The notes below the pieces were generated by a model. That model had not been told where the DNA came from. It made no database searches and worked only from the letters and a program-made list of their open reading frames with translations. Made by a program: the position numbers and the translations under genes. This document shows positions 6,603 through 12,672 of a DNA stretch of 16,910 bases, in pieces; the first letter of the stretch is position 1, and every line of letters starts with the position of its first letter. The stretch is from JAOUFP01 sp947085825 (GTDB taxonomy: Bacteria; Nitrospirota; Thermodesulfovibrionia; Thermodesulfovibrionales; UBA6898). The stretch covers positions 1 through 16,910 of the forward strand of contig CAMTXX010000101.1 in NCBI GenBank assembly GCA_947085825.1, written 5' to 3'.

Positions 6603-7181
6603 ATGATCAGGATTTCAAGTGGAAGACTCAAGGGGAAAAAAGTTGTTACATCAAAAAAAATATTTGCTTCAACTGACAAAGACGAACTCAGACCCACATC
6701 TTCAAAGGTCAGAGAAGCGATTTTCAACATAGTGCAGGCTGAGATAGAAAATGCATTATTCCTGGATCTTTATGCCGGGACAGGCGCCGTGGGTTTAGAG
6801 GCGTTATCAAGAGGGGCTGAAAAAGTTTTTTTCGTCGAAAGCAGCCAAGTCCGCGCTAAGGCGGTTATGGATTGTATTGACAAGTTAAACCTGGGTGACA
6901 GGGCCTCTGTCTATCAGGGAGAAGCAGAATCTTTTTTGCAAAGGGCTATGAGAATGAATATGAAATTTGATATCATATTTGCCGACCCTCCATATCTGTC
7001 TGAGGAAATTAAGAGAGTGGTCCCTTATATTGCGGAAAAAAACGTACTAAAAGACGATGGATGCATTCTGGTTGAACATTCCTCCAAAATAGCTCTCCCT
7101 GAGCACATGAAAAATATAAAACTGACAAAGAATTATAAGTATGGCGACACAATGATAACACTTTACAGGAAAGAACAATGA
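6603..7181 (+). CDS. rsmD: 16S rRNA (guanine966-N2)-methyltransferase
   Basis: RsmD methylates G966 of 16S rRNA in the 30S subunit using S-adenosylmethionine. The chosen start, ATG 6603, gives 192 residues beginning MIRISSGRLKGKKV, the usual RsmD N-terminus, and has a GAGGGAG just upstream. An in-frame ATG at 6588 would add five residues but has no ribosome-binding site. SAM-binding motif I is LDLYAGTGAVG (54-64). The catalytic N6/N2-type motif is DPPY (128-131). RPTSSKVREAIFNI (30-43) is the conserved substrate region. It overlaps coaD by 4 nt (ATGA), the widespread rsmD-coaD arrangement. It begins about 50 bp after the cassette's attC-like end, so the cassette lies in what would be its promoter region and may have altered its expression. 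Confidence 0.95.
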   Translation: MIRISSGRLKGKKVVTSKKIFASTDKDELRPTSSKVREAIFNIVQAEIENALFLDLYAGTGAVGLEALSRGAEKVFFVESSQVRAKAVMDCIDKLNLGDRASVYQGEAESFLQRAMRMNMKFDIIFADPPYLSEEIKRVVPYIAEKNVLKDDGCILVEHSSKIALPEHMKNIKLTKNYKYGDTMITLYRKEQ

Positions 7182-7681
7182 AGAAAAAAATCGCTATTTA
7201 CCCGGGGACTTTTGACCCTTTTACAAACGGCCATCTTGATCTGGTTGTACGGGGCTTGAGGATTTTTGACGAAGTGATTGTGGCCCTTGCCCCCAACCCG
7301 AAAAAAAACCCTCTTTTCACAATTGAAGAGAGGATTTCTTTGATGGAGAAAACGTTAAAGGGACATGACAGAGTCAGATGCGAAGTTTTTGAAGGGCTTC
7401 TTGTTGATTATGTTAAAGACTGTAAAGGTATTGCCATTATACGCGGCTTAAGAGCTGTTTCTGATTTTGAATATGAACTTCAGATGGCCCTAATGAACAG
7501 ACGACTGCTTGCAGAAATCGAAACGGTTTTCCTGATGCCCAATTTGGAATACTCTTTTCTGACTGCCACGATTGTTAAAGAAATCGCCTCCCTGGGTGGT
7601 TGCGTAAAAGGGCTTGTGCCTTTGCCTGTTGAAAAGGCCCTGAAAGAGAAATTCAAAAGTTTGGAAGACAAGAACTGCTGA
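7178..7681 (+). CDS. coaD: Phosphopantetheine adenylyltransferase
   Basis: CoaD transfers AMP from ATP to 4'-phosphopantetheine, the penultimate step of coenzyme A synthesis, in the cytosol. At 167 residues it has the normal family length. The nucleotidyltransferase motif TFDPFTNGH (11-19) is intact. IIRGLRAVSDFEYE and MALMNRRL, the usual RG-R-DFEYE block, are present in the middle. The late signature usually reads YSFISSSLVKE but is YSFLTATIVKE here, a conservative drift rather than loss. The ATG at 7178 overlaps the rsmD stop (ATGA), so the two are co-translated. The next gene, rarA, converges from the minus strand. Confidence 0.97.
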   Translation: MKKKIAIYPGTFDPFTNGHLDLVVRGLRIFDEVIVALAPNPKKNPLFTIEERISLMEKTLKGHDRVRCEVFEGLLVDYVKDCKGIAIIRGLRAVSDFEYELQMALMNRRLLAEIETVFLMPNLEYSFLTATIVKEIASLGGCVKGLVPLPVEKALKEKFKSLEDKNC

Positions 7682-7688
7682 TCCGGAC

Positions 7689-7706
7689 AAAAAGAACGCT
7701 CTTTTT
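7689..7706. terminator. Weak bidirectional hairpin between coaD and rarA
   Basis: AAAAAGA (7689-7695) and TCTTTTT (7700-7706) form a 7-bp perfect stem with a 4-nt loop. The T-run works as a tail on the plus strand and the A-run as its mirror on the minus strand. It lies between two convergent genes. The stem is nearly all A-T, so its strength is doubtful. Confidence 0.35.
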
Positions 7707-7732
7707 CTCAAGTTTTTCGAGAGAAGTTACAT

Positions 7733-8965
7733 TCAGGGGTCGTAATACTTTTTCTTTTTCGTCATATACTCCTGTTCCACATGTCCGCCATAGTCATGAG
7801 GGTACTTATAGTCTTTCCCATGTCCTAACTTTTTGGCGCCTGGATAATGGCTGTCCTTCAAGTGGTCAGGAACCTCCATTGTCTGTTCATTTTTAATGTC
7901 CTCAAGCGCAGCATCAATTGCCCTATAACAGGCGTTGCTTTTGGGGGCATTGGCGATATAGATGGCTGCCTGAGCCAAAGGTATTCTTGCCTCCGGCATG
8001 CCGATGAACTCAACCGATTTTAATGCGGATATTGCAATGACCAAAGCCATAGGGTCTGCGTTTCCAACATCTTCGGATGCACAGATAACAATCCTCCTGG
8101 CAATAAACCTGGGGTCTTCACCTGCATATATCATCTTTGCAAGATAATAAACAGCAGCGTCAGGGTCAGAGCCGCGCATACTCTTTATTAAAGCTGATAT
8201 TGTATCGTAATGCTGGTCTCCTTTCTTGTCATATACCACCACCTTTTTCTGGATTGATTCCTCAGCAACTGAGAGTGTTAAATGGATATATTCATCGCTG
8301 CCGGGGGCGGTTGTGAGCGCCGCTATTTCAAGGGCAGACAATGCCTTACGCGCGTCTCCATCCGACATCCTTGCTATATGCCGTAAGGCGTCCTCAGGGG
8401 CGGATATCTTCAGATAGCCAAGACCTCTTTCCCTGTCAGTAAGCGCCTTATGGAGTATCAGCAGTATATTCTCTTCTGAAAGCGGTTTTAATTCAAATAC
8501 CTGACTTCTGGAAAGCAGGGCGGAATTCACATAGAAAAAAGGGTTTTCTACTGTAGCGGCTATCAGGGTTATATTTCCTTCCTCGACATCCGGCAGCAGC
8601 GCGTCCTGTTGCAGTTTATTGAACCGGTGAATTTCATCGAGGAATAAAATCGTGCGCATACCCTTTGATTTTCGAGTCCGGGCGGTCTGAATGATTTTTC
8701 TCAATTCATCCAGCCCTGCGGTGGCTGCATTCAGCCATTCAAAATGCGCCCTGGTTTTTTCGGCTATTACCTTTGCAATCGCAGTTTTACCGGTACCCGG
8801 CGGACCATAAAGGATAAGGGATGTAATGCTGTCGGCTTCTATCGCCCTTCTTAAGAGCCTGCCTTCACCGAGGATATGCTCCTGCCCGAAATATTCACTG
8901 ATTTTACGCGGACTCATGCGATAGGCAAGCGGTTCTTTTACTGCTTCGGTTTTGAAAAGCTCCAT
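7733..8965 (-). CDS. rarA: Replication-associated recombination protein A (RarA/MgsA)
   Basis: RarA is an AAA+ clamp-loader-like ATPase that acts at stalled replication forks. It is related to eukaryotic WRNIP1. The 410-residue protein has Walker A GPPGTGKT (54-61), Walker B LFLDEIHRF (107-115), sensor 1 AATVENP (136-142) and the SRS arginine finger (152-154). The C-terminal MgsA domain includes RGSDPDAAVYYLAKMIYAGEDPRFIARR and ASEDVGNADP. The extreme C-terminus, GGHVEQEYM then KKKKYYDP, is a slightly short form of the usual GGYVEQ-YLP-YYEP ending. The gene is complete and converges on coaD. Its ATG (8965) has only a weak, distant AGGG. The 129-bp gap upstream also carries the start region of the divergent transporter gene and one reverse copy of the dispersed hairpin repeat. 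Confidence 0.95.
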   Translation of the reverse strand: MELFKTEAVKEPLAYRMSPRKISEYFGQEHILGEGRLLRRAIEADSITSLILYGPPGTGKTAIAKVIAEKTRAHFEWLNAATAGLDELRKIIQTARTRKSKGMRTILFLDEIHRFNKLQQDALLPDVEEGNITLIAATVENPFFYVNSALLSRSQVFELKPLSEENILLILHKALTDRERGLGYLKISAPEDALRHIARMSDGDARKALSALEIAALTTAPGSDEYIHLTLSVAEESIQKKVVVYDKKGDQHYDTISALIKSMRGSDPDAAVYYLAKMIYAGEDPRFIARRIVICASEDVGNADPMALVIAISALKSVEFIGMPEARIPLAQAAIYIANAPKSNACYRAIDAALEDIKNEQTMEVPDHLKDSHYPGAKKLGHGKDYKYPHDYGGHVEQEYMTKKKKYYDP

Positions 8966-9051
8966 AATGAAATGTAACCCTTTTTTACCGTACCTGTCCA
9001 GCCTTATGGTAAAATGTACACCTTAAAGTTTTTTCAAAAGTCTCACCACAG

Positions 9052-9074
9052 CCAAAGGTAGGCGCTTATAAGCG
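9052..9074 (-). repeat. Single reverse copy of the dispersed hairpin repeat
   Basis: Read on the minus strand this is CGCTTATAAGCG followed by CCTACCTTTGG. It is the same layout as the copies at 59-124 and 10686-10707, with the palindrome perfect here. It lies about 20 bp before the transporter start codon, in its 5' leader, in the opposite orientation to the other copies. Confidence 0.65.
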
Positions 9075-9094
9075 AGGTCACAGAGAAAAAAATA

Positions 9095-9958
9095 ATGAAA
9101 AACATCAATAATCTTGCCGCAGGGCCACAGAAAATGGGCTATCTCTATATTCTCATCGCCATATTTCTATGGAGTTCGCTCGGCGTTGTAGTGAGACTAT
9201 CGGGAGTTGATATCCATATCCTTATTTTTTACTCGCTGCTCGTATCAGTATCTTTGCAGGGAGTAATCGTTTCACAAAAAAAATACAGAACGGAAATTAC
9301 AGGCCTGAAAAAACTTTCCTATCCTTTTATCCTTGGAATTTTTTTAATGCTGAATAATTTTGCATTCTTTTATGCCTTCCAGAATACTACGATCGCAAAT
9401 GCCGTTCTCACACATTATACCGCCCCTATCATAGTAGCGTTTCTTGCGTCAGCCTTTTTAGGCGAAAAGGTAACCGGGCGGTTAATCACAGCTATAGTCC
9501 TGGCTTCAGCAGGCCTGTGGATTCTGCTCAACGGCTTCTCTGTACACGAAGCACATGGCTATGGCATAGCTGCCGGACTTGCCTCAGGTGTTTTGTACGC
9601 GATCATAATCATTCTGTCCAGAAGCTACTCCAGACATTTCTCACCTGTTGTTCTGTCTTTTTGCGCCAATGCCTTTATTGTGGCCATGCTTCTGCCTTTT
9701 ATACGGACCTTCCCCCTGTATGCCTGGAAGAGTTTTTTGATCATGGGAATAGTGCATTCCACTATTGCGCCGATCCTGTATTTTAAGGGTCTTCAGACTG
9801 TAACGGCAAACAGGGCCGCAGTGCTTGGGTATCTTGAACCTGTAAACGCAATACTTTTCAGTATGCTTTTTTTAAATGAACAACCGGGGATATACTCTGT
9901 TTTCGGGGGCGTCCTGGTGCTTTTTTCAGGATATTTGACAGTCAGGGGAAAAGACTGA
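9095..9958 (+). CDS. EamA/DMT-family transporter
   Basis: A 287-residue, very hydrophobic inner-membrane protein with about ten transmembrane helices in two EamA repeats of roughly 140 residues each. YLYILIAIFLWSSLGVVVRL opens repeat one, and AAGLASGVLYAIIIILSRSY opens repeat two. Both repeats end with the family's typical LxEPxxA/FLGE-like turns: AFLASAFLGEKVTG in the first and LGYLEPVNAILFSMLFLNE in the second. Family members export or import metabolites such as amino acids, nucleosides or cofactors, and the substrate cannot be read from sequence. Its stop (9956-9958) directly abuts the ATG of queE, so the two are likely co-transcribed. That allows, but does not prove, a link to 7-deazaguanine precursors. 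The Shine-Dalgarno is weak; ATG 9134 is an alternative start. Confidence 0.9.
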   Translation: MKNINNLAAGPQKMGYLYILIAIFLWSSLGVVVRLSGVDIHILIFYSLLVSVSLQGVIVSQKKYRTEITGLKKLSYPFILGIFLMLNNFAFFYAFQNTTIANAVLTHYTAPIIVAFLASAFLGEKVTGRLITAIVLASAGLWILLNGFSVHEAHGYGIAAGLASGVLYAIIIILSRSYSRHFSPVVLSFCANAFIVAMLLPFIRTFPLYAWKSFLIMGIVHSTIAPILYFKGLQTVTANRAAVLGYLEPVNAILFSMLFLNEQPGIYSVFGGVLVLFSGYLTVRGKD

Positions 9959-10597
9959 ATGAAAATCTGCGAAATATTTACCAGTATTCAGGGAGAATCC
10001 ACTTTTGCAGGTCTGCCCTGTACCTTTGTAAGACTGAGCGGGTGTAACCTTAGATGCGCATACTGCGATACAAAATACTCTTATGATGAAGGTGTGGGGA
10101 TGGAGATAGAAGATATTGTGCGCCGGGTTGATTCAGCCGGTGTGCGACTGGTAGAAATTACCGGCGGCGAACCAATGCTTCAGGGAGATGAAACCATTTC
10201 CCTGATCAAAGAATTATTGGATAAGGGCTATGAAGTATTGGTTGAAACTAACGGTTCAATGAATATAAAAAAACTTGATAAACGTGCGACCATTATCCTT
10301 GATATTAAAACGCCCGGCAGCGGCATGAGTGATAAAATGGACCTCACAAACCTGGAGATTATAAAAAATTCCGACGAAGCTAAATTTGTGATATGCAGCA
10401 GGGAGGATTATGAATGGTCAAAAGTGCTCATCTCACAATATAAGCTTGAGGAAAAGTGCAAGGTGCTGCTTTCCCCCGGCTTTGGGATGTTGCAGCCAAA
10501 AGACCTTGCTGCATGGATAATTGAAGACAGACTGCGTGTCAGGCTGAACATCCAGATACATAAATATATTTTTGACCCTGACGAAAGGATGGTTTGA
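9959..10597 (+). CDS. queE: 7-carboxy-7-deazaguanine synthase (radical SAM)
   Basis: QueE converts 6-carboxy-tetrahydropterin to 7-carboxy-7-deazaguanine, the ring-contraction step toward preQ0 and queuosine. The radical-SAM cluster motif CxxxCxxC is Cys29, Cys33 and Cys36 (SGCNLRCAYCDTKY). The SAM-binding GGEP is at 69-72. The N-terminus KICEIFTSIQGESTFAGLPC is the QueE substrate-binding signature. Length (212 residues) is normal. The ATG follows the transporter stop with no gap. An AGGGG lies about 14 nt upstream inside the transporter gene. queC, queD and queF are not in the window, so the rest of the pathway must be encoded elsewhere. No preQ1 riboswitch is recognisable upstream of either gene. 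Confidence 0.95.
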   Translation: MKICEIFTSIQGESTFAGLPCTFVRLSGCNLRCAYCDTKYSYDEGVGMEIEDIVRRVDSAGVRLVEITGGEPMLQGDETISLIKELLDKGYEVLVETNGSMNIKKLDKRATIILDIKTPGSGMSDKMDLTNLEIIKNSDEAKFVICSREDYEWSKVLISQYKLEEKCKVLLSPGFGMLQPKDLAAWIIEDRLRVRLNIQIHKYIFDPDERMV

Positions 10598-10648
10598 TTT
10601 CCCTTTGTGAGGGCTGACTTTTAGACATAACTTCGCATTACTAAAATT

Positions 10649-10803
10649 GACGAACTCGCAAAAAGTCCTTTTTCAGGCCGTCATTCGCTTAAGGCGCCTA
10701 CTGTTGGCCCGAAGTCCTTAATCGGGAATCCAGTGTTTTCAAATAGTTGTAACGACTCTGGATACCCGCCTTCGCGGGTATGACGACTTTTTACGAGTTC
10801 GTC
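10649..10803. mobile_element. MITE-like element with 19-bp terminal inverted repeats
   Basis: The ends, 10649-10667 and 10785-10803, are inverted copies of GACGAACTCGYAAAAAGTC (18 of 19 match). The element is flanked by a direct repeat AAAATT (10643-10648 and 10804-10809), a plausible target duplication. Inside are a copy of the dispersed hairpin repeat (10686-10707), an inverted pair GGAATCCAG / CTGGATACC, and a tight hairpin TACCCGC-CTTC-GCGGGTA (10763-10780). There is no open reading frame, so mobility would need a transposase in trans. Non-coding elements ending in a CCCGCCTTCGCGGG hairpin are common in Nitrospirota and deltaproteobacterial genomes (recalled, not checked). Confidence 0.7.
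10686..10707 (+). repeat. Dispersed hairpin repeat nested in the MITE
   Basis: CGCTTAAGGCG followed by CCTACTGTTGG. The last 11 bases match the copy at 59-81 exactly and the palindrome differs by one or two bases. Its presence inside a terminal-inverted-repeat element suggests that the module travels as part of, or has inserted into, such elements. Confidence 0.65.
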
Positions 10804-10866
10804 AAAATTGATTGTAATAACATAATTAAATTTAAAATAAATTATAACATTATAAAAATAATTTAA

Positions 10867-10895
10867 TTGACTTGGTAATATAATATCATTACAAT
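10867..10895 (+). promoter_or_regulatory. Sigma-70-type promoter of the GntR gene
   Basis: A -35 box TTGACT (10867-10872) and a -10 box TACAAT (10890-10895) are separated by the ideal 17 bp. Transcription should begin near 10902, leaving a leader of about 19 nt with no Shine-Dalgarno. GTAAT-N8-ATTAC (10875-10892) overlaps the spacer and -10 box and could be an autoregulatory operator. The motif ATAACATTATAA occurs at 10844-10855 and 10906-10917, with a variant at 10817-10829. Confidence 0.6.
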
Positions 10896-10920
10896 CTTTT
10901 TCAAGATAACATTATAATCA

Positions 10921-11664
10921 ATGAAAATGGAAAGATTAATCGACAGGGAAGATTCACAAAAGCTTTATGTTCAGCTCTATAAGATATTGAAGGGGAGGAT
11001 AGAGACCGGGGAATGGGCTGTTGCCTCTCAGATACCCACTGAAGAAGAGTTGTGCAAAAACTATGATGTGAGCAAGGCGACTGTGAGACTTGCTATAGCA
11101 GAACTCGCAAGGCAGGGTTATGTGAAACGGCAGCAGGGCAAGGGCACATTCGTTTGCAAAAGGATTATCCCTGAAGGGCTGACGATGCTGACAAGTTTTA
11201 AGGAGCTTATGCTTGAGGCAGGTGTACCCTTTTCTACAAAGGTCCTTGCTCAGACAGTTCTCATGCCGGTAGACGATCTGGACATAAAGCTGGATATCAC
11301 GGAAGACAAACATCTCATTTATATAAAGAGACTGCGCTTGATTGATAATGACCCAATTTTACTTCAGGAAACATACATGCCGCATCATATATGTCCATTG
11401 ACTTTGGAGGAAGATTTAGAAAATAATTCACTGCTTGATATTCTTGAAAAAAAATGCGGAGTAAAGATTACAAGTGTTCAGGACTATATCGGTATTGCTT
11501 ATCTTAATGACGAAGAGGGCAGGCTTTTGGATATGAAAGGAGGGGATGCTGCAATGCTTCTGGAGCAGCTTTTTTATTCAGGGGAAAATAAGATAAAGTA
11601 CACCCGCTCAATTAAAAGACCCGACAGGTTCAAGTTTTTTATAGAACTGCAGAGGAAACAATAA
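10921..11664 (+). CDS. GntR-family regulator, HutC/UTRA type
   Basis: A 247-residue transcription factor. Residues 15-80 form the winged helix-turn-helix: KILKGRIETGEWAVASQIPT, then EEELCKNYDVSKATVRLAIAEL and the wing YVKRQQGKGTFV. Residues 95-240 are a UTRA ligand-binding domain, placing it in the HutC subfamily. LIYIKRLRLIDNDPILLQET in the middle is the typical UTRA beta-strand block. Such proteins usually sense a small organic metabolite and repress adjacent uptake or breakdown genes. The downstream permease genes are natural targets, but a four-helix-bundle gene has come between. There is no Shine-Dalgarno. An ATG six bases downstream (10927) is equally possible as start. Autoregulation is suggested by the palindrome over its promoter. 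Confidence 0.92.
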   Translation: MKMERLIDREDSQKLYVQLYKILKGRIETGEWAVASQIPTEEELCKNYDVSKATVRLAIAELARQGYVKRQQGKGTFVCKRIIPEGLTMLTSFKELMLEAGVPFSTKVLAQTVLMPVDDLDIKLDITEDKHLIYIKRLRLIDNDPILLQETYMPHHICPLTLEEDLENNSLLDILEKKCGVKITSVQDYIGIAYLNDEEGRLLDMKGGDAAMLLEQLFYSGENKIKYTRSIKRPDRFKFFIELQRKQ

Positions 11665-11669
11665 AGACA

Positions 11670-11721
11670 GTGTCAAGTGTCAGGTGTCAGGTGTCAAGTG
11701 TCAAGTGTCAAGTGTCAGGTG
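11670..11721 (+). repeat. Left heptamer array (GTGTCAR)7
   Basis: Seven perfect head-to-tail copies of GTGTCAA or GTGTCAG are followed by a partial GTG. They start 5 bp after the gntR stop. The order of the variable base is A, G, G, A, A, A, G. The last unit supplies AGGTG, a Shine-Dalgarno-like sequence 4 nt before the four-helix-bundle ATG. The complementary array lies at 12082-12110. Confidence 0.9.
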
Positions 11722-11725
11722 AGAA

Positions 11726-12085
11726 ATGAATAAGATAAGAAGTGTGGAAGAATTAGAGGTCTTTAAGAAAAGTCATAAGCTAACTTTGAATATTTACAAA
11801 ATTACAGAAGGGTTTCCACAAACCGAAAAGTTTGGACTTGTATCTCAGATGAGGAAGGCATCATCTTCCATCTGTGCAAACTTATTAGAGGGCAGCCATA
11901 GATTAAACAGAAAGGAATTTCGCCAATTTGCCGGAATTGCTAAAGGATCTGCAGGTGAATTGAAGTATCACATGTTGCTTGCAAAAGACTTAGGATATCT
12001 GCAAGAGAGTGAATATTCCACTTTGATTGCAGAAACAGAACAAATAAGCATAATGCTTAACGGTCTGGTTAAGTCATTAACTTGA
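11726..12085 (+). CDS. Four-helix-bundle protein (S23/IVP family)
   Basis: A 119-residue, all-helical protein of the family first seen as the ORF inside 23S rRNA intervening sequences and related to the Avd accessory protein of diversity-generating retroelements. Diagnostic parts are the opening SVEELEVFKKSHKLTLNIYK, then FPQTEKFGLVSQMRKASSSICANLLEG, then EFRQFAGIAKGSAGELKYHML and AKDLGYL. Length is normal and there is no breakage. No enzymatic residue is known for the family. Members form oligomers with a basic surface and may bind nucleic acid. The gene is framed by heptamer arrays in opposite orientation. Its ribosome-binding site comes from the left array and its TGA stop lies inside the first right heptamer. 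It lies between gntR and the CBS gene, as an apparent insertion into a transport operon. No reverse transcriptase is nearby. Confidence 0.9.
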   Translation: MNKIRSVEELEVFKKSHKLTLNIYKITEGFPQTEKFGLVSQMRKASSSICANLLEGSHRLNRKEFRQFAGIAKGSAGELKYHMLLAKDLGYLQESEYSTLIAETEQISIMLNGLVKSLT

Positions 12086-12110
12086 CACTTGACACCCGAC
12101 ACTTGACACT
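12082..12110 (-). repeat. Right heptamer array, inverted relative to the left
   Basis: Four copies run TTGACAC, TTGACAC, CCGACAC, TTGACAC. Their reverse complement is the same GTGTCAR unit as in 11670-11721. Aligned against 11669-11697 the arms match at 27 of 29 positions, so a transcript could form a stem of about 29 bp with the whole four-helix-bundle gene in the loop. Confidence 0.9.
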
Positions 12111-12130
12111 AATAAAAAGAGGAGGTTTTT

Positions 12131-12649
12131 ATGCCGGAAAGCAAAAAAGTAAGGGACGTGATGGTAGATGTTTTTGAATTTCCCCATATACCCCACTGGT
12201 TTACGATCAAACAGGCCATTGGAATAATTAAAAAATCTTTTATCGAAACAGAGAAATGTATCTTTCCCCAGGTTGTGATGGTCTTTGATGAAAAGTACAA
12301 TCTCATGGGCACATTCACGCCAAGGGACATTATCAAAGGGTTGGAGTCAAGATTAAAGCCTGTAAGCATTAAAGATGCGGATATTGCATTTGTTGACGAA
12401 AATGCCATGGTAACTTTCGAGGCGAGCATGTTTGCAGAGGAATCCAAAAAATTGGCTGAAAAACCGGTGAGTGAAATCATGGTCACGGCAAAGACATTTG
12501 TATCTCCTGAGAACACTGTTTTAAAGGCAGCATTTTTAATGTCTCATCATAACCTGACAGTACTGCCTGTTTTAGAGAATAAAAAACTGGTTGGCTTAGT
12601 CAGGATGATAGAGGCCTTTGATGAGCTTTCAAATACTGTTTTAGAATAA
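12131..12649 (+). CDS. CBS-domain pair protein
   Basis: A 172-residue soluble protein made of two CBS domains and little else. The first spans about 7-75 (VRDVMV, then VVMVFDEKYNLMGTFTPRDI). The second spans about 111-172 (PVSEIMVTAKTFVSPENTVL, then LTVLPVLENKKLVGLVRMIE). CBS pairs bind adenine nucleotides or cyclic di-AMP and pass the energy or ion state on to a partner. The ATG has a textbook AGGAGG with 5-nt spacing (12120-12125), much stronger than that of the genes upstream. It lies 23 bp before the permease gene on the same strand, so a role in gating or tuning that permease is likely by context (inference). The first domain is atypical in its HIPHWFTIKQAIGIIKKSF insertion. Confidence 0.88.
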   Translation: MPESKKVRDVMVDVFEFPHIPHWFTIKQAIGIIKKSFIETEKCIFPQVVMVFDEKYNLMGTFTPRDIIKGLESRLKPVSIKDADIAFVDENAMVTFEASMFAEESKKLAEKPVSEIMVTAKTFVSPENTVLKAAFLMSHHNLTVLPVLENKKLVGLVRMIEAFDELSNTVLE

Positions 12650-12672
12650 GAATATATTAAAGGAGAAATCAT

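Larger units (their letters stand above)
10598..10920. other. Intergenic region: MITE-like element plus promoter
   Basis: The 323-bp gap contains, in order, about 45 bp without recognisable features, a MITE-like element (10649-10803) and an extremely AT-rich stretch (10810-10920) that holds the GntR promoter and repeated operator-like motifs. No small gene or RNA gene is supported. Confidence 0.6.

Noticed and set aside
9000..9094. preQ1 riboswitch upstream of the transporter-queE pair
   Set aside because: No preQ1-type pseudoknot with an A-rich tail overlapping the ribosome-binding site can be recognised. The visible structure is the dispersed repeat.
11670..11721. Heptamer array as a simple slippage microsatellite
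   Set aside because: An independent inverted array of the same unit closes the other side of the gene, which slippage alone does not explain.
11726..12085. Diversity-generating retroelement accessory (Avd)
   Set aside because: No reverse transcriptase, template repeat or variable-repeat target is in the window; the family likeness alone is not enough.
12109..12516. Minus-strand open frame of 135 codons
   Set aside because: It is antisense to the CBS-pair gene, has no family resemblance and no ribosome-binding site.
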